This document shows, piece after piece, positions 1 to 13,900 of a DNA stretch of 64,000 nt; within the stretch, counting starts at the first letter, position 1, and each line of letters starts with the position of its first letter. The DNA lies in contig NC_091966.1 of the NCBI RefSeq assembly GCF_036711975.1, forward strand, positions 16,127,501 through 16,191,500. Direction: 5' to 3'. A program made the translations under genes and the position numbers. The notes under the pieces were generated by a model that was not told the origin of the DNA, did no database searches, and was given only the letters and a program-made list of their open reading frames with translations. Source of the stretch: Onthophagus taurus (lineage: Eukaryota > Arthropoda > Insecta > Coleoptera > Scarabaeidae).

Positions 1-890
1 AATCTCTGGTGTGAAAAGCACAACGCCAACTCTAGCAATGGATGTTCTGCTTGGCCTATCTCCTTTGCATTTGCAAACAGAGAAAGTGGCTAGAACTAGC
101 ATTTACAGATTTAAGCAATATGCCCAAAATTGTTTCGACATATCTTACCACTGGGCTGCGGAAGACATTAGAAACACTGATATTGTGCTATCAATGTCGT
201 CAGATTTGACAGGATCACTATCAGTGATTAATGCTCGATACCAAATTGTACTGCCTGAACGGCAGTCCTGGATCCAAAATGAAAATTCTCTGGTTGAGGC
301 AGATATTTGCATATTCACAGATGGATCAAAAACACCAGAAGGGTGTATACTGCCAAATACAAAGGATTAAACAAGCTTACAGCCAGAGTATGTACTGTAC
401 TGTATTCCAGGCGGAAGTATTTGCTATTGACATGAGTGTTAAAATTCTTCTTGAGAGAGGGGTGAAGAACATGACAGTACGATTTGCTCAGACAGTCAAG
501 CCGCTCTCCAGGCGCTGCAGGCCGTGAAAACGGTGTCGAGTCTGGTTAATGGCTGTAAAAGAATTTTAAAGACACTCTGTTGTAATAACAAAGTTTCTCT
601 GATCTGGGTCCCAGGTCACTCTGGGGTTGCTGGCAATGAAGCGGCAGTGTCGTCGATTCACATTTTAAAACCACTTTAACTTTTTTTAAATCTTCATTCC
701 ATGATCTGTTAGGCTTAGAAGTGAAACGCCTGAGCTGGAATCAGACCAAATATCTGTCTGTAGTGAATGCTAATTTTCCAAATTCGTTAAGCGATTTTTT
801 CACGTTATGCACTATTTTACCATATAATTCATCACTCACAAAGTCTGTAATTGGTGACCTCTTAATTTATATTTGGGCGACGTAGCATTT
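1..890 (+). mobile_element. Non-LTR retrotransposon 3' fragment with RNase H
   Basis: The fragment begins outside the window. Frame pieces read as the end of a reverse transcriptase (a DVLLGLSPLHLQ stretch near base 40), then an RNase H domain: IFTDGSK near base 310, SDSQAALQAL near 490, and WVPGHSGVAGNEAA near 605-645. These match the catalytic blocks of RNase H in Jockey/I-type LINEs. Frames change several times and stops interrupt it, so it is dead. It lies downstream of the 3' end of TopBP1 and in the opposite orientation. The exact clade and 3' end are not visible; the coding trace fades at about base 890. Confidence 0.75.
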
Positions 891-1231
891 TCGATAGCGT
901 TATTTGATTTTTATCTTTATTATTTTATTCCCGCCGTATTTCCCATTTAATTTTAAAATACGAATTTTAAAATCAAACACAACTTTAAAAAGGTGTCCCC
1001 AATCACCGCGTTTTTAGAACGATGAACAGGTCTTTGTATCCTTAGCTTTTAGTTGCTACATCAAACGGAATGAAAAAGAATCACTTAATTTTCATCAAAT
1101 TTTTAAACATTATATATCTTCTTAAATCATTAATTATTAAAATAAACAAAATTAATAATATAATTTTTTAATAATATTGAATAATAAATATAATGACATT
1201 TGTATAAACCTGAATTAAATAAACTTTTATT
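891..1231. other. AT-rich spacer, TopBP1 3' flank
   Basis: No coding signal is seen. The part next to the TopBP1 stop codon would hold its 3' UTR; an AATAAA on the minus strand overlaps the bases just after the stop (about 1225-1231), a plausible polyadenylation signal. The rest is simple AT-rich DNA. Confidence 0.4.
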
Positions 1232-1950
1232 TTAATCTTGATAATATTTCGCTAACTCAGGTAAACACGCATCGCGATCATCTCTTACATTTCGATAAAG
1301 AAAATCGGAAATAAAGGTAATATTTACACAAAATATCCCTTGTTTTGCAAGGGGAATAAAAGAAGAAAAATCGTGTACTATTTTCGGATCAATTAAACAA
1401 TGAGTTGCGTAGATATTATCTTCAAACGGTGGTCTAAAATAAAAAGATTTAATTTCAAATTTAATAACGCAATAAAAAATAATTACGTAGCATTTACAAC
1501 CATCCCACCACCAGCCTCGATTATCCTCACAATAGCATCTCGTTTGGCAGTAAAAATTATTGCTCTCATGTCGTGGAAAGCTCCATATCCCCTTTTAGCT
1601 ACTTCAACTCTCCAATAATGTACAGGTTCCATCCAAAGCTTTTTATCTTTATCAAATTGTACTGTTATATCCTTATTCGCCGATGGATTTCCATATTCGA
1701 ATGCTTCACAATTTAAAAATCGATTTTCTTTCGTGCACGCTTCAATATAGGATGGATGAAGAATCCATTTCCCAGCTGCCATACACGATAACATTTTTTC
1801 TGTACGTTGTAGTTTCGGTGCTAAAAGATGCGTTCCATCGGGATCGTAAAATGATAAAGTTGACACTTTTCCTCCTAATTCTTCGATTTGTTTTATTAGG
1901 ATATTTCTTAAATCATTTTCGATTGTTGATAGTATAAAAACTGGCGTGGG
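1232..1950 (-). CDS. TopBP1: TopBP1 exons 9-10: C-terminal BRCT7-BRCT8 pair
   Basis: Exon 9 begins PTPVFILST and includes the THLL and [16 protein letters not shown] motifs of BRCT7, then [12 protein letters not shown] and EAGGGMV of BRCT8. It ends in phase 2 at donor GTAATT. Exon 10 continues ATHCLIDPK and [15 protein letters not shown] and stops at 1232. In the family this pair recognises phosphorylated BACH1/FANCJ and supports ATR activation. The protein ends about 10 residues after BRCT8, without the longer basic tail of the vertebrate protein. Confidence 0.92.
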
Positions 1951-4900
1951 CTAAAATTATTAATGCATTTGTGTTAAGAATGGTTGGAATGTCAAATAAC
2001 CAAGTTACATATAAAGGGGTACACACCGATTGGAGGAATGCAGTACTAAGAATACACTAAGATGCATTTTTTGTAATATGGAACATATGAGCAATGAAAG
2101 AGGCACTCCCGCAAGAAATAGAAGCTGTCAGGAATACTTGAGGCAGAAAAAGATAAAAGTAATTATGACAAGATATAACTGCTCTGATTTTGGGGCATCT
2201 CAGATGATAGGTTTCCAGAATTGCCAAACAATAAGAATACTCAATTCTCACAATCGTCCAGTTATACATAATTGACCCAGCCTCAAGATACCAGAAGATC
2301 TTACAAGAAAACATTATCTGTCCCAAAAAACAGAGTATCCCGGAAAAAAAACGTAAACACGAAATCCCTGCCGAACTGTTGTATGACTTTAACACTGACA
2401 AAAACTGTCCTGGTAATTCACAGACAAAGAGCTTCCTTTCAAATTCTACAATTGAACTAACCCAAAACTTTTACACCAATCAAAGCTGGAGTTCACAAAT
2501 GGAGTGTGAATTGATATCTAGAGATCGAGACATGAACTCTGTAAAACTAATAAAACCTAATATGCCTACTCATCAAATAATCGATTTACAAGCCTTAACA
2601 ATGATGACAACATTTTGAAATTAATGACCTGGAACGCTAGAAGTTTAGTAAAGCCTTTATGGTTACCTAAAAGATAACCCACAGGATGTTATAATTTGCG
2701 AAACTTGGTTGAATAAATGTATAACCACATATAACAATGTGTAATAAAACAAGATCAGACGGATATGGAGGACTTTCAGTCCTCATCAAGAAATCTTTAA
2801 AATTCGAAAATATTGATATACAAGATCCGTTACCAAATATTCACTTTATTATCATAAAAATGTTTGATATATCAATAATCGTAGGCTACATTCCACCAAA
2901 CATAAACTTTTCTATAGATGAGTGGAGAGAAACTCTCCGAGATGTGGATGATCCATTTATCCTCACAGGAGACTTCAACTCACTCAATGAAAAATGGGGA
3001 TGTAGTTATAATAACAATAGAGATTAAATCAATAGCTAGAGAAAGAAACTTGACGGTCATGAATGATGAAAGAGCTATACTTCTTTCATATAATGAACAC
3101 ACAAAAAGTGTTATCGACATAACTATGATACCAGAAACTTGGGTGGGAAGAAGTGTGTGCTACTTTAAAAATTTCTGTTTATCAGTGAATCGTCTGACAC
3201 CATTAAATCAGATTTGGTAGAAAGTAAGGATATATAACCGAGTAGTTTTTGTCTACAATAGACAGACAATTTCGAGTGGAATTTGTGAATACGATAGCAC
3301 CCTCCCACACTCCATCACTAGAAGAAATTCAATTACAGAATACCGAAATCATAAATACAGACTCATCCGGATGTACCGAACTACAATCATCTATCAGTAG
3401 AACTAACACTAGACCTAGAACTAGCAACTTTCGGGTAAAGTCGTGCGTCTTTTGAAAAAATTTTTGACGTTTCGGATGCCATGTTAAATTCTCCCAGCTA
3501 TGAGCTAGCAGAACACCTTATCCAAATTCTGTCTCTTTTTACAGGTAAAACAGAGTCATATTTCAGAGATTCCACACATTTTGTAGAATCAATCAGGAAT
3601 ATGAAGCTAGACCCTCAGGATATCCTGGTAAGTTTCCACGTGGAATCTCTATTCACCACACTACCAGTCAAAGATGCTGTGGTACTCATCCCGGAGCGTT
3701 TGTTAAACTATGTCCCAGGACTAGTAGAGTACTGCCTATCATCGACATATTTTAGCTGGAAGGAAGAGTTTTACGAGCAATGCGAAGGGGCAGCCATGGG
3801 ATCACTGCTGTCACTTGTGATCGCCAAGGTTTACATGGAGGTGTTTGAAGAGGAAGCGTTAGAGAAGACTCCGTGGAAACCGAAGTTATGGCTCAGTTAC
3901 GTCAATGACACTTTCGTGATCTGACAACATGGCAATTCAATTTCATTTAAAGAGCAACTCCAGGAATTTCTAGTCCACTTCAATTCACAGCACAACAGTT
4001 GCCATTCCTGGATGGGGACATGGAAGTAGGAGTATATCGAAAGAAGACGTATACGAATAGGTACCTGCAGGCTTCACCCCACCACCACCCACAAAAGGAG
4101 AGGTCCGTGCTTTAAGCATTATTTCAGTGAGCAGAGAGAATATGTGATCAAGAGAACCTGAGGAAAGAAGAATGATTCCTAGAAGATGTACTGCAGAAGA
4201 ACGGATATACGATGAGGGATATCCAACAAGCCACCAAACCACGGAAACAGAAGGATAACTCAGTAAGTATGACACCAGCCGGTTTTATCTGCCTTCTTTA
4301 TGTTTCAAGTGTGACGGAGCGAATTACGAGGTGTCTGCAGAACACCTCGCATTAAAGGGACCGGTAGTCTATCGGCTATCGTGCAGTTGCGCGAAATATT
4401 ACGTTAGCCAAATTGGACGTAACATCAAATACCGCATGAAGGAACACGAAAGGGCTGTCCGACTGAGAAAAGTCCAATAGTCTGAAGTCGCAGAGCATTG
4501 TCACGGAGGAGGACACACCTTAGAGTTTGACAAAACAAAAGTGCTAGCGTGAAACGGACATTACTTCCAAAGATTGACGAGAGAGGCGATAGAGATTCAT
4601 CGATATGGGAATAACATGAATAGAGAAATCTTCTCCACCCGGAATTGACAAAAACAACTTAGTTGACAGTTAGACACTAATTAGTTATTAATTATCTTTT
4701 CATGTATTTTTTGTCAAATTTTAACCGATTTTGTCACTTCGAACGTGTTTCTGAAGAAGGTTGCAACATGGCATCTGAAACTTCAAACATTTTTTCAAAA
4801 GACGCACGGCTTAACCATGAAAGAATTTGAAAACTCATTTTTATAGAAAGGACACAGCATCTGGCGCCGATGATATACAGGTGTCTCAAATGTGTGGAAT

Positions 4901-7900
4901 ATAGCCAATAACTTCACCATTTGTGGTTTTAAAGAAAAATGTTTCAAATACAAGTTTCTTTGTTAATCGTGGCGCATTTTTTGGCAATATTTGCTTGTTC
5001 GTATTGTTTTTGTTTCGTTGCTATGGCAACCAACATTGTTGTCAAATGACAGTTTCAACAATTATGTATAATTAATAATGTATGGGCATGGTGACACACA
5101 TTTAATCTAATTTCGTCATTGGTAGCTGTCTTCGGCCGTCCACTTTTTGGAAGCTTTTTAACAGTTCCGGTGTGAAAGAATTTTTTTAATATTTTGAATA
5201 TCGTGGATTGAGTAATTTGTGTATCCGGGTAAATATTATTGAACAGTGTACAAACTTCACTTTGAGTGCGTTTTCTATCACCCTACCCATACATCATTAA
5301 TATTTGGATTCTTTGTCGTTCGCTTGATTGCACCATATTTGTTTAAACAGTCAATTTTATGACGTTTAAAGCTGTCAACGGCGTTATTGCGGCGCCTACT
5401 TTCATTGTAATTTGTTAATTTAATATTTTTAGAAAATGCATTATTTTTCGATTGACAATGTAAACAACAATGTAAACAAACAAATATCGCCAATAAATGC
5501 ACAATTAATTAAAAAAATTTTATTTGAAACATTTTTCCTTAAAATCACAAATGGCTAAATTATTGGCTATATTCCAGACATTTGACACACCTGTATACCA
5601 GAAGTACTGGTAATATACCAGAAGAATGGAAAATGGTGTTGATTGTTCCAATCCTTAAACCCCATAAAAACCCAAACGATTCTAATAGCTATCGCCATAT
5701 ATCAGTGGTTCCATAACGTCGATCGCGAAGCCATTTGGAGTCGATCGCCAACAAAATCATGAATCTGAAATATCTATAATGTAGATATTTATGCTATAAA
5801 ATTCTCAATATGCAAGAAATCATGACCATAGCTTTTAAAATCAGTAATTCTATCCGTAAAAGAAAGCAGTCACGAAGGATGTACTGAACTTGTGATGCAT
5901 ACTGACGTCAGGTGGTTAAGTAAAGACAAGTTCTTACACTGTTTTCGCGATTTAATTGACGAAATTTAACTTTTATTATAAGAGGCGACGATTACAGGAT
6001 GTTGGAAGATGACATTTAGCTTTAAGATTTGTCTTTTCTGACAGATATTACAAGTAAGCTGAATGATTTGAATTTAGAACTTCAAGGACAGAATAAAACC
6101 ATTTTTGACATGATGAGTTCTGTAAATGTCTTTAAACAAAAACTAAACATAATGTTATCTAGAACGAATGATAATAATTTCACTTCTTTTCCCAATATAA
6201 CGTCTCATTTAAAAAATGTTGCTGCTACCAATATCGATTTAAATAGGTATAAAAATGAAATTAAAAACCTAATTGCATATTTTGACAATCATTTTCAAGA
6301 ATTTAAATAAATTGATGTTGTGGCACTTTTTATCACTTATCCGTTTAATAAAAATATAAATATAGAAAAAGTTGCAGAGAAACTGTCAGACTTGTTCGAA
6401 AAGGATGTACATAAGTTAGAATGTCACTACAAAATCATAACACTGCAAAACGATATCTATGTTAAAGCAAGGGCATCTGAAGAAAATTTGTTGAAATATT
6501 CATCGGAAGACAAGTATACAAATTTTCGCAAATGTGTTGAGAATTTGTACTTATGTTGTGGTTAAACATATTTATGTGAAACTGCATTTTCATAAATAAA
6601 AATAATAAAATCTAAATACCGAACGGCATTGACAGATACTCATTTAGAATCTTGTTTGAAAAATACCCTAAGTATTTATATTCCCAACTTTAAAAAGATT
6701 GTTGATTCACAGCAGTGTCGAATAAGTCAAACATGTACCAATGCACCTGGGAGAACAATTTAATATCTGTATTAAAACTTAAAATATTAATGAGTTAAAC
6801 GAAATGATTTTTTATTTCATATTGTCTTCATTGAAAAGATGTGATATTATTATAAGCAGGTAGGTAAATATGATAGGATGAGCCAGTAAGCAAGGTCGAT
6901 CTTGGTAAGACATTTATATAAAAGTCGATCTTTGTCAAAAATTAGTGGACACCACTGCCATATATCCTTGCTATCATGCATGCGTTAGGAAAATCTTCGA
7001 GCGCATGGTGGCGGACAGACTTGAATGGTGGTGTGAAAAGAAGGGAGTAGTTAATAGACTGCAGTTCAGTTTTAGAAGAGGAAAGGGAGTGCATCATGTC
7101 GTAATATCATTGGTGACGACATAAGAATGGCTTTTGTAGAAAGGAAATCATTGCTAGCGATTTTTATTGACATCAAATCCAACAATATCCACATCCCCAC
7201 TTCAATTCAGATAATGCAGAAGACCGGTATCCCCTATCTCCTCTCTAAGACAATTCACCAACTATTCGCAGAAAAAAAATCTCTTGGTACAAAACGATGC
7301 CTTTTGTGTCGCGCCATTTCTCTACGCTTACTGTCAGGCTCAGACTGCGACACGCGCTAACCCCATCATACCTCCATAAAATTAAGGAAAAAAATCCAAA
7401 CTGTGAATGCGGAAATGAGGGAGACTTAAATCATATTTGGGTTTAGCCATACATCTCTTAAGACAGCTTAAGACTTTAGTGTTAGTTCTAACGCTACTGT
7501 TAGCTATAGTTTTAGTTATTATTTAGCATTAAATAAATAATAATTATAAATAAACCATTACAATCTGTTCTTGCTGTTTTTTTTCCTTTTGCGAATACTC
7601 CTCCCAACCAACAATACCCGCTTGAGAAATTTTAATTTCCGTAACCGATTCACTACAAGATTCTTGATTAAAATTCGACTTTCTTCGGATTAAACTATTT
7701 TGGTTAGTTGACATCGATATTTTTCTTTGCAATTTATCTAAATTACTATTTATTAAAGCTTTCCGCGGGGTATCCTAAAAAAGAATTATTAAATCTCAAA
7801 AAGAAAGAAAAAATAATAAACTCACATTGGAGTCTTCCTCAGTTTCATTTTTATTTAAAACACTACTAAAATTAATTTCATCGGTGGTTTCTTCTGGGGA

Positions 7901-10900
7901 TGATTCAAAATTAGGTTGGCGGATTTTTTTGGGAGTTTCATCACCTTCGTGTAAAATTTTCTTCCATAATCTTCGTTTTAGTTCAGAAAAAGGCTAAAAT
8001 GTAATTCGTTATAAAGAATTAAATTTATTGTAAGTATACGTACGGTACTTAAAGGTTTTGGTTTAGCGTATGGAAGTGAATTGATCCATTGCAAACATTG
8101 TTTACGTAGTCTTGGAGATGGATTTGATTTTAAAAAATTTCCATATGGTGTTTCAGGGGTGTCAACTTCATTGTATAATTTAGGCAGTGCGGGAGTTGAT
8201 GGGGACAAATTTATTTTAAGATTTCCCTCAAATCGTTTAACGATGTCTTTAAGAGGAGTAATATCACTCCAAGCTTGTGGCGAATCTTCACGAATCTTAT
8301 TAATTACATCTTTTTTAATTAAATTTTTTTGTATATTAGTATCGACATTCTCTTTTAATTTATTAGATGATTTTAATTCTAATTTTGAATCATTATTCGC
8401 TTCATTTTCAGATTCTGATGACACATCAGATTCTGATTCAACTTCAATTGGTTTTGGTGGCGCTTTAGAACTTCCAACTAAATAATTTCCTTCCCATTTT
8501 AATTTGCCACTTTTACAACAATCTAAAAGCCAATCTTTTGTAATAACGGGAAGTCCCCACTTAACAGCGGCTTCATATTTTTTCCCCTCAGCAATTGGGT
8601 TAATTAAATGCGTTGAAGGTAATATTTCGTTCCTATTAACTCTGCATAATTGTTCTTGATAAACAGCACCAAGTCTATCGACTAAATCCGCTAAGAAACT
8701 TCTTTCCGTGCCGGAATAAGATGAAATTGTAACTACTTTTCCGCGCAAGGGTCCGTTTTCGGAATTATCTTCGGTTATATTTTTTAAAATAACCGGTTTA
8801 TGATAATACTCGATTGAAACAATTTCCAAATTTTGATTACAATCGGTTATAAAAAATTCCGTAACAATTTTAACATCCGTTGAGGCAACATCACAAATTT
8901 TTTTATAATTTTTTTTCAAATTTTTATGGATAAAAGCGGGAACAACGATAAAATCGACGTTGTCTAAATTTAAACGAGCCAATTCATCATCATTATTAAT
9001 CGATATCGTTTCACCTCCTTTTTCTTCAATAAAATTTCGAATCATACCCATTTGATCCTCATCGAACAACGCAACTACAACTTTGATTCGATTAAAAAAC
9101 GATGGTTGTCCGGTTAAATCATCTTCAGTTTCCGAAATTGAAACATTTGATGGATTTCCTGCGATTAAAACTTTCCTCGATGATTCAGTTTTATCCGATT
9201 CTTTTAAAGTGGATGATTTATCATCGATTTGTTTTGAATTAAAATCATTGTTTTGAAGGAATTGAGCTATTGTATCTTCCTGATCTAAAAAATTAAATTC
9301 GTGAATAACAAAAATAATCAAATAATTCAATTTAACTTGTTAAAGCTGGGTTTAAATACTGCTGAAGAATTTCGCTGTTTATATCATTAAAATCATCGGT
9401 TGGGTTAGTAATCGTTTCCTCTTTTTTATCATCGGAATTTGAAATTTCTTTTGATAATCCACATCTTAATAACTTTAAACCCTACAATATTAATTAATTT
9501 AATTAAATAAAAAAAAATGTCTTAACCCTTGTATGACCAAAACTGTTATATCATAATATATCATATATCATAATAACCGATATATCATTAGCGGAAGAAC
9601 TTCTCTCAATCAATTTAACATTAATTGGGACTGTTCGTAAAAATAGAAAGGATTTGCCAAAAATATTAATTGAAATAAAAAATCGAGCTCTTTATTCATC
9701 CTGTTTCTTATTTATAAAGGAGATAACTCTAATTCGTATGTAACCAAACCAAAGAAATGTGTGATATTTTTATTATCTATTTCCCATGCACATGAAATAA
9801 GTAACTGCGAAATAAACTACAAACCAAACATTGTCTTGGAATATAACGATACAAAGAGTGGAGTTGATGTCTTGGACAAACTCATTCGAGAATATAGTTG
9901 TAGAACTACTAGAAGAACTGCTTCACATTGTTTATGAATTATTTGGACATTGCGACATACAATGCGTTTGTAATTTGGAATAAAAAGTCCTGGTTGGGCT
10001 GGAAATGTTTCTACCAAAAGACGAAGGAAGATGTTCTTACAAGAACTAGGTATGTCACTTATCCAACTCAAAATAAATCGAAGAGCATCAAAATCATCAT
10101 ATTGAAAAAAGATGGAAAGGGAATACCAAATACACTCAGCGGCATAAAAAACACATCAACTAAATTGATGACCAGTTTCAAACTGCAATAACTTTTTTGA
10201 ACGTATTGCTCGATTAGAATAAGGTTTTTTTATTTGAAAGTTTCTACCCTTTGCCAATATTTCTGTATGTGCCTTCCTCATTTTGGCGGTCTTCAATTTC
10301 AGCAATGGTGAATAACGCTAATGCTTGTTTTCTTCCTACACTTTGAAGCTTGCTGTGGGGTGTACCGACAAAAGAAATTAATTTTAAACGTAAGGAGCTT
10401 GTAATCTCGTCTATTCTGATCACTTCTGGTTTTTGTTCAAGTTTCTATTGTTGTTAACACTAAAGTTACAAGCTCTAAAATATAGCGCAGCTTGCTCGAA
10501 CGCCATCAGAAATTAAAGCAAGCCATGGATTTTGATGAAAACATTTCAGTGACGTTTAGTGTTTTTAACGTCGTTGACTGTTGCTAGACAAGAAAAATGC
10601 CAAACAAAATGCCAAATTGTATGTCAAACTTGACAAATAGGTAATAAAGTTATTTGATTTTTTTAGTTATTGTTTACTGTTTGTTTTGAAAATGTCCGGA
10701 AAATTTTCAATTAGCGAACAAGTGGACATGTTGTTAGTGCTAGATTTCTGTGAAGGAAACTGCAGAAGGAGTGTTGAAGAATATCAGAGAAGATATCCTA
10801 ATCGCGTGAAGAATATCGCAAAGTTCTGTACACCGACTTCTCTGATGTAACCTACTCCACCCGTATTATGTTCGAAAGGTATAGGGGTTGTTGCCGGAAG

Positions 10901-13900
10901 ATTTACGTAAGCGAGTAACTTTCTGTCGATTTATTTAACATCAAAATATTCATTTTCAGAAGAAAATTCTCTTTACCGACAGTAATCTCTGCCAGATTGG
11001 TTTGACGAGGTGCTATTGCAACTCAGACGGGAACACTGGTTCATGCATGATGGAGCACTACCTCATTTTAGTATTATTGCGAGGGATTTTTTGATTCGCC
11101 AGTATCCAAATAAATGGATAAGACGTGGAAATAATTGCCCACTAGTTTGGCCCCCGAGGTCACCAGAGAAGAACCTGTATATTCTTCATCGGTTACGTCA
11201 TAAGTAGAATTGTGGCATCGCATTACGGAGAAATGTAATACCATAAGGAATAATCATCAATTATTAGAAAGAGTGGATTTCAATTTTGCACGAAGAATAA
11301 GTTTATGCTTGAGAGAAAATGGTGGACATTTTCAAAAATTTTTATAAATTATAAGTGTTTTGCCAAATTTTTGTTTCTATTATTGTTTAAGTTGTTTTTT
11401 ATTAAATCATATTTGTTTATTATTTATGTTGTTTTACTTGTGTTTTTAAGTAAAATTGATAAAGATTTTTAGTTGTTTGAGAGTTTATGTAAATGACAAG
11501 AAGAATGTTCAGAATTTTCGATGATTTAAAGTAACATTAACGAAATAAATGGCTATAATTTATGTGTCAAGTGGTATATCATTAGAATCGTTGAGAAAAG
11601 GCCTTTTTTATAAAGCATGGCCAACTATGGTTTCCATTAGAAAAATTACAAATTTGTGTCATACCTCAAAAATTATTGCTTAAATAAAAAAAACAGTTAG
11701 ACTGCTTTATTAAACATGTAATACCCTACAAATTTTTCCTTTACACATTTTTCCTAAAATCAATAATAGCGGAGCCATAGGTATCTAACGATATAACAAA
11801 AAAACAGTTTTTTCGAGATATTTAGTTAGCCATGCATTTTATCCAAAAAACAAAAAGCTCATTAAATTGAGTTCATGAAACTGCAATTCTTTCCCTATTT
11901 AATTGTCTCTCTATCTCCGCTAGTTTTCAAGATCTTTATACTAAACATGGAAAAAAACTCACCCTGTATAATAATAAATTTGTTGTGAAAAATCACATGC
12001 GTAGAACTAGTTCGGTAGGAAGATTAATGGAGAGTTTGAGTCAACTACATAGAGATGGCAGGGTGGCTGATAGTAGAGTAGCACTGATTATAAAGAGATA
12101 TGAAACCTTGTTACCAAGAATGGTAGATATGCGACGTACTAATATGTTGGATATGTTCAGAGTAAATTTTGATGTGTATGTTCATGCCCCCAAAGTGAGA
12201 ACTGATCTATTGTGCGCTAAACTAAGACAAACGTTGCCTGGGTTAGCTTTAATTATAATGCTTAAATTAATTTTATGCTTAATGATTGGGAGTTCAGGCG
12301 TCGTGGTCAGGTGCAAAGTTTATTCTCAGGGATGTTTCGGTGATCCCCGATCAGGCGTGTTCATTTCGGAGTATATGCGCTCGGTTTAGAGTTGTCTCAT
12401 TCGAGAAAACTATCGGATCATGCTAATATATTTGTAATTGAATTGTTTGCTGTATGGTGGGCAATGGACTATGTAAAAACAAATAGGGTGTCACCTGTGG
12501 TGATATTCTCTGATTCGTTGAGCGTGATTCGTGCATTGGAGGTGACCATGGGAAGAAAGACGAAGGTACATTATCTGATGAATAGGGTCAAAGAACTTAG
12601 CTGACAGTGTACAGTAGAAAATTTAAAGATTGAGTTGGCTCGTTAGCAGATCGGGAATGAGATGGCGGATGGTCTGGCGGCGGAGGTGAATGGTCCATTG
12701 TATCAATAAGAAGTAGAATGTTTATTAAGTTGAGAAGGGAGGGTATTTTTCTTGCATATAAGAGTTTTAGAGTTTTGAGAATGCTTCTTTATTTTTTCTG
12801 TAGAGGACTGGAGGCTAGCTAATCTTGTGGTGACTGAAACCAGAGTTGGCTGGGCCATACAGTCCTTCTCATCATTTAAATCTGCCGGTCCTGATGGTAT
12901 TCTACCTGCGCTACTACAGTGGTGTATGGCGGAATTACTATTACACCTACTAAGACTATACAAAGATTGCTTAGCATTTCGCTATGTTCCCGTATCTTGG
13001 AGAGAAGTAAAGGTAGTCTTCATCCCTAAACCTGGGAGGAGAGATTACACGGACTCAAAATCATATAGACCAATCAGTCTTTCCTCATTCGTCGGGAAGG
13101 CGCTTGAAAGGCTATGTGAAAGATATATTAGAGAAACGACACTGGAAGGTTTCCCCTGCACCCAAGCCAGCATGCATACACTCTGGGAAGATCAACAGAA
13201 ACTGCCCTACAAGATATCGTAAGAGTTATCGACAGATCTTTGGACTATAAAGAGTCCACTCTCGGAGTATTTATAGATATCGAAGGAGCCTTTGACAGGA
13301 CAGCTTTCCATACAATTAATAAAGCCCGAATAAAATCCGAATAATACAGAGATGGTCCTTTTCACAAGCAAAAGAATGCTGGGTACCCTTAGAGCGCCCT
13401 GGCTTTGCAAAGTTCCCTTGCGTTTTGCCAATGAAGTGAAATATCTGGGCATTAACCCTGGATAAAACGCTGACTTGGAGACCGCACATCGAAGGTAAGG
13501 TAAATAAGGCACGCATCGTGTTTGCTCAGTGCAGAAGGGCCGTTGGGACCTCCTGGGGTTTAACGCCCAAAATATCCCTGTGGATATACACTGCAGTGAT
13601 ACGTCCAATGATGACTTACGGCGCCGTAAACTGGTGGCCAAGAGTTAGAAATAAAACGATTGTTTTGCAACGTCTGGCTTGTCTTTACGTTACAGGCTCG
13701 ATGATAACCACACCAACAGCAGCAATGGAGAATGTACCGTGCCTTCCTCCTCTCAATTATCCCGTTGAGGAGATGGTGATAGCAACAATGATCCGGCTGC
13801 AAGCGGCTAATGACAAATGACTATATAAATGTGGAAAATCGACTAGCCAGCTATGGGAGGAAGCATGTAACAAACAGCCACTCCTGAATGGCAGGATAGA

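Larger units (their letters stand above)
2030..7445 (+). mobile_element. Jockey-group LINE, dead, split by three later insertions
   Basis: Lies in TopBP1 intron 8 on the opposite strand. Pieces in order: a gag-like cysteine cluster ([10 protein letters not shown], about 2070), an APE-type endonuclease ([11 protein letters not shown] near 2770, [14 protein letters not shown] near 2955), the start of reverse transcriptase (KDTASGADD, about 4850), then [16 protein letters not shown] (about 5610), [21 protein letters not shown] (about 6961) and [10 protein letters not shown] (about 7152). A deletion then jumps to the terminal [14 protein letters not shown] zinc-like motif (about 7400). The gaps are explained by the elements at 3399-4815, 4878-5593 and 5703-6957. 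There are many frameshifts and it is not functional. Confidence 0.8.

Noticed and set aside
8081-8485. Plus-strand open frame of 134 codons
   Set aside because: Shadow of TopBP1 exon 6 on the other strand; no splice or start logic of its own.
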